DNA of 64,000 bases, from positions 9,569,501-9,633,500 of the forward strand of contig JAWNZC010000351.1 of assembly GCA_035771165.1 (NCBI GenBank), given 5' to 3'. Position numbers and translations under genes: made by a program. Origin of the DNA: Paragorgia papillata (Eukaryota > Cnidaria > Anthozoa > Scleralcyonacea > Coralliidae). Each line of letters opens with the position of its first letter. The stretch's first letter is position 1. Positions 21,795 to 32,109 of this stretch are shown here, piece by piece. The notes beneath the pieces are model-generated. The model was given only the letters and a program-made list of their open reading frames with translations, ran no database searches and was not told the origin of the DNA.

Positions 21795-21870
21795 AAAAAA
21801 ATTAAAAAAAATAAATAAATAAATAAATAAATAAAAAAAAACAAAAAAAACAAAAACGTAACAATTGGAA
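21795..21870 (+). repeat. A-rich insert (AAAT/AAAAAC repeats) between INT and RT
   Basis: About 75 bp of A-runs, an AAAT array and AAAAAAAAC units that interrupt the pol frame. It ends in ACGTAACAATTGG, a 13-base match to the element's own LTR/primer-site junction at 18512-18524. Confidence 0.7.
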
Positions 21871-21913
21871 AAAAAGAAAAATTCCTTTCGGAAGATGGCG
21901 GTGTGTTAAATCT

Positions 21914-23740
21914 TTGCAGTACGTTTCGGACTTTCGCACAAAACTTACGAAAGCATGTGATCTAGCTAGGACAAATCTTCGATCAACACAGAAAAACATG
22001 AAAAATAGGTTTGATCGAAACGCAGTAAACCGCAAATTTAAACGCGGTGATAACGTTCTTGCATTGTTCCCAGTTCCTGGAAATTCCCTTCAGGCTAGAT
22101 ATTTTGGTCCCTATGTTGTAGACAAGAAAGAGAGTGATTTAAATTATGTCCTAATAACTCCAGATAGGCGTAAACAAAAACAGTTGTGCCATGTAAATAT
22201 GTTAAAGCCGTATTACGATAATGATAGGATAATACATTCTGTAAATGTAGTGAGTTCTGAGTCTGATAAAGACAAAGACGATGTAGACCTAGGAGAACTT
22301 TCTAGTCTGTCTGCCACATCAAAACTCAACAACTCTGATGTCCTACATAATCTGGATTCCAAGCTATCTCATCTTCCACCGAATCAACGTCAAGATCTTC
22401 AGAACCTGGTTAAAGAATTCGAACACCTTTTTCCAGATATTCCTACCAGAACAGACAAAATTTTCCACGATGTCGACGTTGGTGATGCTAAACCAGTGAA
22501 ACAACATCCCTACAGGTTAAACCCAGTGAAGCAGAAATACCTACGTGAGGAGGTTCAATATCTTTTGGAAAACGACTTCATAGAACCAAGTCAAAGTAAT
22601 TGGAGCTCTCCATGTATCCTGGTGCCGAAACCTGATGGAAGCTATCGTATGTGTACCGATTACCGAAAAGTCAATAATGTGACTAAGTTGGATACATTTC
22701 CAATCCCACGAATGGATGATTGTATCGATAAAATTGGAAAAGCCAAGTACGTCACCAAGTTTGATTTATTGAAAGGATTTTGGCAAGTTCCACTTACTGA
22801 TCGTGCCAAAGAAATCTCAGCCTTTGTTACCCCAGAGGGTTTGTTCCAGTACAAGGTCATGCCATTTGGAATGAGAAATTCGCCAACCACCTTTCAACGT
22901 CTCGTTAATAGCATCATTTCTGGCCTGGACGGTTGCGAAGCGTACATCGACGATATCATCATTTACAGCAATACCTGGGAAGAACATCTAAAGATCATCG
23001 GAGAGTTCTTCAGGAGGCTCAGCAAGGCAAAACTGACCATCAATTTGATCAAATGTGAGTTTGGGTGTGCACATGTCACCTATTTGGGTCATGTTGTTGG
23101 TCAGGGTTATGTAAAGCCTGTTGATGCCAAAACAAGTTGTATTTCAGAGTTTCCTAGACCTTCGTCAAAGAAACAGTTGCGTTTCCTGGGTATGGCTGGT
23201 TATTACAGAATGTTCTGTCCAAATTTCTCCATCACTCAGCCTTTGACTCAGCTACTTCGCAAGAACGCTAAATATATTTGGACAGATCAATGTGAACTGG
23301 CGTTTGGAAACCTTAGAGCCATCTTGAAAAGTGCTCCCGTTCTGTCAGCTCCAGATTTCAACCATCCATTTAAGTTAGCTGTGGATGCAAGTGATGTAGC
23401 TGCTGGTGCTATTTTGCTCCAAGAAGATGAAGACGGGATTGACCATTCGGTGTGCTATTTTTCCAGAAAGTTCAACAAACACCAGAGAAACTATTCGACA
23501 ATCGAAAAGGAATGTTTAGCTCTGGTTTTCGCTTTACAGCATTTTGAAGTTTATGTCTCTTCCTCAAGTCTGCCGATCGTTGTATTCAGTGATCATAATC
23601 CTTTGGTATTCCTCCACAAGCTGAAGAACAAGAATCAACGCCTATTGCGATGGAGTCTAGTTTTACAAGAATATAATTTGGAAATCAGACATATTAAAGG
23701 AAAAGACAATTTGATTGCAGACTGTCTTTCTAGGCCATAG
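21914..23740 (+). CDS. Reverse transcriptase-RNase H of the Gmr1-like element
   Basis: A 608-codon open frame. It begins in the integrase C-terminal tail and spacer (about 130 codons). RT follows with RMCTDYRKVN (about 22650), KFDLLKGFWQVP (about 22760), FGMRNSPTTFQR (about 22865), and the catalytic YIDD at 22942-22953. RNase H comes next with LAVDASDVAAGAIL (about 23375), IEKECLAL (about 23500) and FSDHNPL (about 23590), ending at GKDNLIADCLSRP. The length and all catalytic motifs look complete. It copies element RNA into cDNA. The first codons reflect a frame shift near 21910, so this part would have been made as one polyprotein with integrase. Confidence 0.9.
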   Translation: MQYVSDFRTKLTKACDLARTNLRSTQKNMKNRFDRNAVNRKFKRGDNVLALFPVPGNSLQARYFGPYVVDKKESDLNYVLITPDRRKQKQLCHVNMLKPYYDNDRIIHSVNVVSSESDKDKDDVDLGELSSLSATSKLNNSDVLHNLDSKLSHLPPNQRQDLQNLVKEFEHLFPDIPTRTDKIFHDVDVGDAKPVKQHPYRLNPVKQKYLREEVQYLLENDFIEPSQSNWSSPCILVPKPDGSYRMCTDYRKVNNVTKLDTFPIPRMDDCIDKIGKAKYVTKFDLLKGFWQVPLTDRAKEISAFVTPEGLFQYKVMPFGMRNSPTTFQRLVNSIISGLDGCEAYIDDIIIYSNTWEEHLKIIGEFFRRLSKAKLTINLIKCEFGCAHVTYLGHVVGQGYVKPVDAKTSCISEFPRPSSKKQLRFLGMAGYYRMFCPNFSITQPLTQLLRKNAKYIWTDQCELAFGNLRAILKSAPVLSAPDFNHPFKLAVDASDVAAGAILLQEDEDGIDHSVCYFSRKFNKHQRNYSTIEKECLALVFALQHFEVYVSSSSLPIVVFSDHNPLVFLHKLKNKNQRLLRWSLVLQEYNLEIRHIKGKDNLIADCLSRP

Positions 23741-23799
23741 ACATGGTTAAACATTTTATATTCTAAAAAAGAAAGTTCTATCAAACTTCTTTTTTTCTG

Positions 23800-23811
23800 T
23801 AAGAGGGAGGG
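23800..23811 (+). other. Polypurine tract
   Basis: AAGAGGGAGGG abuts the 3' LTR and would prime plus-strand synthesis. Confidence 0.8.
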
Positions 23812-24341
23812 TGTTACGGATATGCCTATCCTAAGACAGTTAATTAACTAGACGTTATTTGATCACTGAACTACTTAATAAGTACTTGTAACCAATTAGT
23901 AATACTTATGACTTGGCATGAGTCAGCTATGATGTCATTTAGTAATTACGTAAATATATTATATATAGAATGAAGTATGTTACTATAATTATATACTCTA
24001 GAAACTATATAAGCAGCCATCGAACATATATCAGGCATGCATATGTATGAGAGTAAGCTATATGTATCAAAGTGGTTACGAAGTCAGTCCTGGAGTTCCT
24101 GCCGTTGGTTTTATTATTCCTTCCTTTTTCAAGTCCATACGGATTGGTAACCTGTGCCGGAATCTCCTATTGACTGTTTCGTTGTGTGCAGACGACAGAT
24201 AAGTTTCTGAACTTTAGTTTAGTTTTAATCTTTATAGACATTTTCAATATCTGTTCTAAGTTTCTTGTTAATTAAATAAATAATTGTAAAAACCAAACAG
24301 CTGAGGTTACACTTTTTGTTGCGTATAGCGGTCACGTAACA
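23812..24341 (+). repeat. 3' LTR of the Gmr1-like element
   Basis: 530 bp, TG...CA, near-identical to 17990-18519. It keeps the intact TATA box TATATAAG at 24006-24013. TGAC follows at 24342. Confidence 0.92.
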
Positions 24342-24345
24342 TGAC

Positions 24346-25190
24346 TGACCTGCCCAGAGAGTTCTCGCTATCTGGGACCTACAGTATAAGTGGGATATAA
24401 ATAATTTGACGTCACTGACTGTCTGCGTAGTGAAGGATTTACCGACAGTTAACCCTTTCTTTCACCGATAATTCCACATTACCAATGGTCCGTACAATGA
24501 ACATTAGTGTGTATTAAAGTTAATGTTAAGTAGAACTTATTTGCTATATTCAGGTCTATTTTATTGCTAAAACAAAGGTTTGACACAAGATTTTAAAGGT
24601 TAATCGTCATTGTTAAATGAAAGAGTATTTAATAGTTAACTATTATCTTGAGAGAGACGATTGACCAATATGTGTAGTGATTAAAAAGTACTATTATGCG
24701 CATGGCTTTCCTATACTTTACTAATTGCAACTATTGTGTTCAAAGTTTTATCGTAATTAAGAAAGACGCCAAGAAATGAAAGAAATCACGTCGAAATTGC
24801 AGTCCGAAAAGGTTATTCGTGAGGGTTAATCGTTTAATTTGTCTGCACCGGAAGTTTCTTTATCACGGTCACTTTAACAAGTGCAAAACACTAGAAGTAC
24901 CCTAAGCGGTTTTAACGAATTGTTTGAAGAATGTAGTCAATAACATCTGCAAATTGTCGATAGGTATTGTATTTTGGATCCTGATAGTGAGTTTTGGGAT
25001 GATTTTGACCCGTTTTATGATAAGAGTGAACAAGTGAGTTTATTCATCTACACTTTTATTAAGATAAAAGTGACATGCTGTTGTATGTTATAATTGAAAG
25101 CCTAATAACATTCAAAGGTTATCGTTGTTTAATTGGTTTGCAAAGCACAATTTAGTATTTTATTCGATTTCCTTTATTTGCAATAACATA
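24346..25190. other. Intergenic, nothing recognised
   Basis: AT-rich sequence without convincing frames or repeats. Confidence 0.4.
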
Positions 25191-25232
25191 GTTCAAGCGT
25201 CTATTCATGGATGCGATTAAATTGTTGATGTA

Positions 25233-25961
25233 TTACTTTGGGATCGATTTCATTGTGTTTATCACTCTTGCTTGAAACTCCTCGAAGCACTCTTTTGTGA
25301 TTCGCTGTGATATCGCATTTTCCCTCAAGATTTTGGATGTCAGATTGAACAGATTTTCTATAGGGTTTAAGTCTGGGCTTCGTGCAGGTATTTTTAATAG
25401 TTCACATCGTGCACGTGACATGGCTGCTCTAGCCGCAGCAGAATTTTGCGAGGGGTCACCGTCCTGAACCCAAATACGAGTATCTCCTTTCTCTGCCAAT
25501 TGAAACGTATTGAAGTTTCGGTCAATGAAATTGGCGAAGTAGATTCCACACATTTTCTCATACGGCTCACAAACAATAACACCTTTTCCGTAACTGATGG
25601 CAACCATAAGTTTCAATGCACGTCCACCAGTTCCCTCTTTTCTTTCTTTCGAAGTACACCCCAATCTCAGACGCTCTGACGTTCTTCGCCACGTTCTTCC
25701 TTTTGGCGCACGAGCTTGATCAAGTGGATTGGTTTTATGGGCAAACCCAGTTCCATCCAAATAGAAAGATACATGATCTGTCCAAAAGTGTTCTACATAG
25801 ATCTTCCTGTATGATTTTGCAAAAGTTAGTCTCTTTTTCAGATCTTCTCTCTTCAGAAGGCCCTTCTTCCTTGCCTGTAAATAGAAATAACCGTTTTCGT
25901 TCAAAAATCTGGTTACTGTCCGTAGTGAAACTTCGCACTGAGAGATTCCAGCTGTTTCCAT
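25233..25961 (-). CDS. Tc1/mariner-family DD34E transposase, catalytic part (242 aa)
   Basis: An intact frame covering the second helix-turn-helix tail and the whole DDE domain. The first Asp is in FYLDGTGF, the second in WVQDGDPSQN, and Glu in SPDLNPIEN with 34 residues between the last two, the Tc1 spacing. It would cut and rejoin element ends. The start ATG at 25961 is preceded (in transcript sense) by TTTTCTCAG, a good splice acceptor. The N-terminal DNA-binding part may therefore be on an upstream exon, possibly within 26005-26358, where a weak FDNRDTRRLIAKL segment reads in the same direction. I could not identify terminal inverted repeats. Confidence 0.85.
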   Translation of the reverse strand: METAGISQCEVSLRTVTRFLNENGYFYLQARKKGLLKREDLKKRLTFAKSYRKIYVEHFWTDHVSFYLDGTGFAHKTNPLDQARAPKGRTWRRTSERLRLGCTSKERKEGTGGRALKLMVAISYGKGVIVCEPYEKMCGIYFANFIDRNFNTFQLAEKGDTRIWVQDGDPSQNSAAARAAMSRARCELLKIPARSPDLNPIENLFNLTSKILRENAISQRITKECFEEFQARVINTMKSIPK

Positions 25962-26004
25962 AATTCGTTTGCCTGAGAAAAGAATAATGTTTTATACCAG
26001 CATG

Positions 26005-26358
26005 CTAACTGGTTGCGGTAAATATCTGATCAACCGTACTTGCTCTCACACTCGTTTTCGAGTGCCGAATGTTGATTAGGAGGATGATCACGACAGACGA
26101 AGGCCAACTACGAACTAACATTATTTCAGAGGATGATCGCAAAAATTTAAATAATGGCATTCCCATTACAGTATTCTCAAAAACATCCTGATTTTGGGAC
26201 GATAGAAGAAAAGTATCTGCCAAAAAATGGAAAAGTGATAAAGCGCCTTTCTGAACATGGCGTACGCCTGAAGAAGACAAAGAGTTAAGTTTTGCAATCA
26301 GTCTTCGAGTGTCGCGGTTATCAAAACGACGCCAACTATGTGAAATATACTCTTCCAC
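26005..26358 (-). pseudogene. Possible N-terminal exon or remnant of the Tc1 transposase
   Basis: The segment RRFDNRDTRRLIAKLNSL resembles the linker between the two DNA-binding motifs of Tc1 transposases, but the rest of the frame does not. It is upstream of the catalytic part on the same strand. This is weak evidence. Confidence 0.3.
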
Positions 26359-26359
26359 C

Positions 26360-27088
26360 TCCCAACGTCACTGAGTTAAATCGTATCTAGGTCTGATTAA
26401 CATAAGAATACATCGTAGGAGTGGGGTTCAGAACTAATGAAAGGGTCCGAACTGACCTTTGAAAAAAAACTATTGTGCTACGCCTTGCCCTGTGGCGCCG
26501 GTGCCAAGTTAGGCCATGAAATTAATTGTGGGAAAACGAGAATTTCGTTGCTTATGCATGACAAACTATATCAGTGCCTGAATATTTACTTCTTTTCTTG
26601 GCAACAAAAATTTAATACTCTAGCAGGTCGTCTCTTTTGGGAATTGTAAATTTTGAGATCTTTCCTAAGAATGAAAGAAGACCATTGGTGTCCTTCATGA
26701 AGCTAACCGTGGAATATCCCTGATAAAAAGTTTGGCCAGTCGTTATGTAAACCGTATCTTTACAGCGGTGCGAATGACAACATCAACTATGGTCCCGACT
26801 AAGCAGCTTATGCAGGCCTGTTTATGGGAAAATTTTCCTATTTAATATCGATGGCCATTCGAAATCCTGGAATCTCCATATGATTTCGTGCAATGGCAAA
26901 ACGTCGGTTGAGAGACTGCGAAAAACATTCGCTATATAATTATGCACAAGTTGTTCAAAATGGGATAACGTATAGCCTCGCCTTCGTTAGCAATGAATTT
27001 GAACAATTGATGCGGGGAAGTGAAATTCAACATGTCAAATCAGCGCCGTATCACCTAGTCTCCTTCGCAGGCCTTCTTTGCGGGCCTC
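26360..27088. other. Intergenic, nothing recognised
   Basis: Short frames at 26437-26649 and 26893-27189 carry no motif; the second runs into the inverted repeat at 27089. Confidence 0.35.
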
Positions 27089-27141
27089 GATATTTTCGTC
27101 CCCCACTAAGGTCTGCTCAAACGAGCAACACATTCCGTTCC
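27089..27141 (+). repeat. 53-bp perfect inverted repeat, left copy
   Basis: Identical to the reverse complement of 28057-28109. The match (GATATTTTCGTCCCCCACTA at its outer end) stops abruptly on both sides in both copies. The two copies could be ends of a roughly 1-kb element or two short insertions of one repeat. Confidence 0.8.
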
Positions 27142-27230
27142 TTTTGTGTACATGGACCAATGAAATTACACCATTGTCTTGCTAAATAAAACCGTCCTGG
27201 GCTGGTATTGTTATGTGTAATTTGTTTAGT

Positions 27231-27545
27231 CGAAAGCTAATATTTTGAAAAGTTTAGCCTAGAACTTAACGAAATTTACGAAGAATACTGTTTTGACTAC
27301 GTTCATGCTGCCTATGCAAACAAATAAGCGTGAAAGTCAGTGTAAAGCGTAAGAGCGTTGAGAGAAATTTAAGATTGTAAACAAAAGCTCAAAGTGTTAA
27401 CGGTTTTATAGCGTCTGAAGCGACTGCCCAAATTAGTTTACTTGAAAGCTAATATTTCGATTACTATAGCTCAGACCTTTACAAAATTTACGAAGAATGG
27501 TATTATGAATATGTTCTTGCTGGTCATGTAAATAAATCTGTGCGA
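27231..27545 (+). repeat. Degenerate direct repeat of about 100 bp, 214 bp apart
   Basis: GAAAGCTAATATTT and AAATTTACGAAGAAT recur in the same order at 27231-27330 and 27445-27545, with substitutions between. An old tandem duplication is likely. Confidence 0.6.
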
Positions 27546-28056
27546 AAAGCTTTAAAAAAGCTACAAGTGTCGGCGAAATGTATCTAGCGGATAATAATTA
27601 TTTACCTTTCATATATTCCAGTGACGCTTTTAACTTTATTTCATGCACATGTATTCATATCGCGATCCATTGATTCTATTTACGCAAAATTTTTACTAAA
27701 CCGTATAAGCAATAGTCTTCGAAATATTGGTTAAAACGGTCAGCTCAAACCTCAAGGTCTATAGCTGTTAGATGCATGGTATCGGATTCGCCGATTCAGA
27801 TTTTCTTTCGTTGTCCAACGAATCCGTCGCAGAACCGTCGCAGTAGTCTCATTTACAGGCGTTCTTTGTATCGGTCCTATATAAATACTCCATCTTCACT
27901 ATAATTATAAATATACCACATCAACCCCTCTATTTCATATGAATTTAGATCGGTTAACTTTCATCAAGCTCGGTCATGTTGTATAATGTATACATGGCCA
28001 AGGTGAAGGTCAGCCTCCCAGATTTTAGGAGCCTATCTCTGATTGGTCAATCTCTC

Positions 28057-28109
28057 GGAACGGAATGTGTTGCTCGTTTGAGCAGACCTTAGTGGGGGAC
28101 GAAAATATC
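28057..28109 (-). repeat. 53-bp perfect inverted repeat, right copy
   Basis: See the left copy at 27089-27141; the outward bases are GATATTTTCGTCCCC in both when read inward. Confidence 0.8.
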
Positions 28110-28771
28110 ACCCGGCGATGGAGATGAAAAGGGCTGTCTAAACTATCAAGCAAGCAATGAAGAGACAAGATGGAACATTCCACGTAAACAGAATTGTTTA
28201 AGTACTCAAGTACAGAGTTAGACCCTGCACCTTTGCCGGCCAATAGCCCGCCCAGTTAAAGTGGAGAACGAAAATGCAATCACATCTAACGCTGTTACAT
28301 CCTTATATCGAAAGAACGATACGATTTTCCAAAAGTATAGACAGAATATTCAACAGGAAAATATTCTAGACAAGCTACAATGCCTATATACTGGAGATGA
28401 TTTCCTAGTGCGGCAACATGCAATTCCAAAACTGATCCGTTATCGTCAAGAGTAATGTTAAGTACGACGACCTTAAAACAAGACGTCACGCAACCTTGTA
28501 TACCCAGGGTCTTGGTTGGACGTCACGTCGGATTTCCAACAAATTTAAAAATGTTTTCATGGCCAGAAATTTTCGTCCAATTTTATACGAGCAGTCATTG
28601 CGCGCACTATGTGGGTTTGAGGGAATTGCACAAACTATACGCACTGACCAGGTGAATCAATTTTCTTTTTGTTCTCTCGGTTGGTCGGTTGTGGTTTGGT
28701 AAAAACGGATTACAAGAGATAAGAAATAATGATAAAGCTAGGATAACGCGTTGATCATTTGTGTTTTCTTT
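28110..28771. other. Intergenic, nothing recognised
   Basis: Short frames at 28261-28455 and 28496-28702 have no motif or coding-like composition. Confidence 0.35.
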
Positions 28772-29247
28772 AAAGTGCCAATGCAGCGAAATTTCACCCC
28801 AGTTTTTTTATGATTGCATTTGAAAGAACACTTAAAATGACAACGTAACATCTTTCGTAGAATTCGTTTCCTTGCTTCATTCTTGAGATATTCAGGTTTG
28901 TTTGATATGCAAATGTCATACTTATGACATCACACTGCATAATGACTTTTTGAAAGAGCATCAATTTTAGGATGGTCCAAATATTTTACACCCAGCTACA
29001 CACGTTTAGTGACTAGTCATGGCTACATACATGCAAGTGCAAATTTTTATTAAGTACATTCGATAAGCACTCTCAAAGAAAATCATACTTTTCTAAAGTA
29101 TGACATTTGCGTATCAAACAAACCTGAATATCTCAAGAATGAAGCAAGGAAACGAAATTCTACGAAAGATGTTACGTTGTCATTTTAAGTGTTCTTTCAA
29201 ATGCAATCATAAAAAACTGGGGTGAAATTTCGCTACATTGGCACTTT
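28772..29247. mobile_element. Long-TIR MITE with AAAGTGCC ends and octamer motif
   Basis: A 476-bp palindromic element whose arms (28772-28922 and 29095-29247) pair almost throughout. It begins AAAGTGCCAATG and ends CATTGGCACTTT. The left flank reads TTTAA before AGTGCC; the right reads GGCACT then TTGA, consistent with a TTAA or TA duplication with one mutation. The arms contain GATATGCAAATG, a perfect ATGCAAAT octamer on the left. The same family, with the same block, is at 56026-56440, and the ends match the THAP element at 54133-55584. Confidence 0.8.
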
Positions 29248-29995
29248 GAGTTTTAGCGTTCTTTCGCACGTTACTATAGATTTATAAATGTATTATAGGT
29301 ATTATAAATTCCTATTATACGACATTCTTCTCGCCTCCTGTCTTCGTTTTGTTTATTTGTGGTAAGTGCTTCCAAGATTTGCAAAAAATGTTGGTCCCGC
29401 AACTCTTGTCGTTGTTTCTTTTCTTCCAGAAATGAGCGTAAAAGATCATGCACCCCGTACCTCCGTCTGATATCTATTCTGCGTTTCCCGATTGCTTCGC
29501 GCGCTTACTTTTCACTTTCTCCTCCATATCAAATAAAATCATCTATCCCGGCGTTAAAGACTATTTTAAATAGTCAATCAAAGGATATTTAGACAAAGGA
29601 AAAACCGATCAATATGCTCAGTGGTCATATATAAAGAAGAATATGGTAGAAATAAAAAAGGACACAATTTGTGGTGGGTTTTTTGTTTGTTTGTTTTTGA
29701 TTTGCACGCATCGAACTACTTAAGAAAATATAACCTGCAACCATGCGTTTTCTTTTCCTGGAGGAGGAAAGAAAAAGGGAGGAAGGGGAGGGGGGAGGAA
29801 ATACAAATTCTTGTTTTGTCGCGTTCTTCCCCCTTTACACGCGTTTGTTACCAATCAATCAAACCTGTTATTATTATTATTACTAATATTTTACTAGGAT
29901 AAAACCCGTCAGCAAAGCTGGTATCAATGGGCGTCCTAGAAAATGAACTTATACATTTTACAATATATTAACATGGAAAAATATCTAAATAAAAC
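29248..29995. other. Intergenic, nothing recognised
   Basis: Short frames at 29359-29592 and 29621-29902 have no motif; there is a purine-rich GGAGG tract near 29760-29800. Confidence 0.35.
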
Positions 29996-30315
<320 letters not shown>

Positions 30316-30419
30316 CACAATTAAATTTGGATTAAATAATTAAGATTCTAAAAAATGGTTTCTATGCTTACATCTAAACCTGTCAAGTGATTGTTCTGTC
30401 TTTAGTTCCCTATAGGTAA

Positions 30420-32103
30420 TAAGTTAAATTCTCGTGCACCATTAAAGAAAAGAGATTTTTAATTTGGCTATTTCGGTTCTTACCCTAGGCAAATTTAGGT
30501 TACACCCATTACCTCGAGTACAGTACGAATGGCTTAAAACTTGAAAATAATTCTTAAAAAATAAAGGTACATTGCAATTAATGCATTTAAAAGTAAAAAT
30601 GTTTGTATGCATTCTCCGTCGAGTCTCCAGAGGTAACCACCCCAACTGAGCAATAAGACCCTCACTGCTATCACGTACGCATTAATACCAATTTTGCTGC
30701 ACGGGACTGTACTCTCTCTATCCTTTCCTCCTGCGAAGTGACCAGATTCCCCCAAATAATGTCAGTAATCCAAGCGAAGAAGAATCATAGACTTGTAAAC
30801 CTTTTCGGCGGCAAATAATGTTAGATAAGGCCTTATTCTTCTTAGCATACCAAGCTGCCCAGATATCTTCTTGAGTAAACGTGTTGTATGTTCACGGAAA
30901 GTGAGATGATGATCTATATAGACACCAAGGTATTTATAATATTCCACACGTTTAATATCTCGCCCATCAAGACTGATTTTGATTTCTGCATCTTGCACGG
31001 AAAGTCTTTGGGGGGTTCCAAAGTTGGGTGATGACGCCGAAATGCACACTGATAAGGCGGGAAAAGACCATTTTCTTCCAGATATTTTGGCAATTTGTAC
31101 TTGTACTACCCTCTCGAGAATCTTGGATACAACTGGAAGGACCGAAATTGGACGGTAGTTCTCCATATCGTTTCGAGCTCCATCCTTAAACAACGGAGTA
31201 ACCTTAGCAAGTTTCCATTCTTCAGGCACTGACTGGGTTTGAAGTGACAAATTTACGATAATCATCAGAGGGTAACAGATGTGAGAAGCTGCATCTTTCA
31301 GTAATCTAGCAGGAATACCGTCAATGCCTGTACTCTTGCAAGGTTTTAGCGACATCAGTTGTTTATATATGAAGTCATAACTAACACAGTTTAGGTGGAA
31401 ATACTTATTGGTAAAAGGAGTATTTCGAACCTGTTGAGGCTGAGCTGAACGATATGTTACTGTTGCTGAAATGCGCTGAACAACTGAGGAAAAGAAGGTA
31501 CAAAATGCATTTACAATGTCCACTTCATTTGTAAGTATCTCATCACCATTCTTAATCGGGCCAATTGAGTTCTCAGACGCTTGCGATTTATTTGGAAGCA
31601 CTTTCTTAATAGTTTTCCAGAAATTTCGTGGATTATCTACATTTTATTCGATCAAAGTACGGTTATAAATTGCCTTTGAACATCGAATTTTCGCTGTCAC
31701 TTGATTTCTTAGTCTTCGATAGGTCGACCAGTCTTGTTCCGCACCAGATGCCTTTGCTTTACGTAAGAAATAATCCCTGTCCTTTATGAGTTTTTTTATT
31801 TCAGCAGTTAACCATGGGCAGTCTGATCCTCGCACTCTTTTTGTCATTAAAGGAGCATGTTTTTCGCAGATGTTTAGAAAAAGCTCTTTGAACTTTGCCC
31901 AGGACTTGTTTACTTCAGACCCGGGGCCATGCAAGAGCAGTTACATCGTCCCATGTGGCATTCCTCAAATCATTATTGAAGGCTTCAGCATTATACTTAT
32001 TGTAATTTCTACATGTAATTGTTCTCTGCTGGAATTTCAATGAGTTAATTTTCCTTACGCATCCAACCATATTATGGTCACTCAACCCCAGCGGAATAAC
32101 CAC
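30420..32103 (-). pseudogene. 5'-truncated CR1-like LINE with internal RT deletion
   Basis: On the minus strand, reading 32103 to 30420: the last motif of the AP endonuclease (LGLSDHNMVGCVRK, 32090-32050), a linker (31934-31644), then RT with KPCKSTGIDGIPARLLK, WKLAKVTPLFKDG and MENYRPISVLPVVSKILERVV (split around 31150). At about 31085 the frame passes directly from ILERVVQVQ to a region near the thumb (ISLDGRDIKRVEYYKYLGV). The FADD palm motif and about 100 residues are missing without loss of frame. The C terminus continues in broken frames to about 30440. A 5' truncation is usual for target-primed insertion. It cannot retrotranspose. Confidence 0.85.
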
Positions 32104-32109
32104 TCATAC

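Larger units (their letters stand above)
17990..24341 (+). mobile_element. Ty3/gypsy LTR retrotransposon, Gmr1-like (INT upstream of RT)
   Basis: A full-length 6.35-kb element. It has two 530-bp LTRs (TG...CA ends, inverted TGTTACG/CGTAACA), a tRNA-Pro-type primer site, Gag with one zinc knuckle, protease, integrase, then reverse transcriptase and RNase H, and a polypurine tract, flanked by TGAC duplications. Integrase preceding RT is the Ty1/copia-like order known for the Gmr1 branch of Ty3/gypsy. The LTRs differ by about five substitutions and two 1-bp indels by eye, so insertion was fairly recent. Current damage: one nonsense codon in gag, a 1-bp loss in the protease, a MITE in the protease, an A-rich insert after integrase, and a small frame shift before RT. 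Confidence 0.92.
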
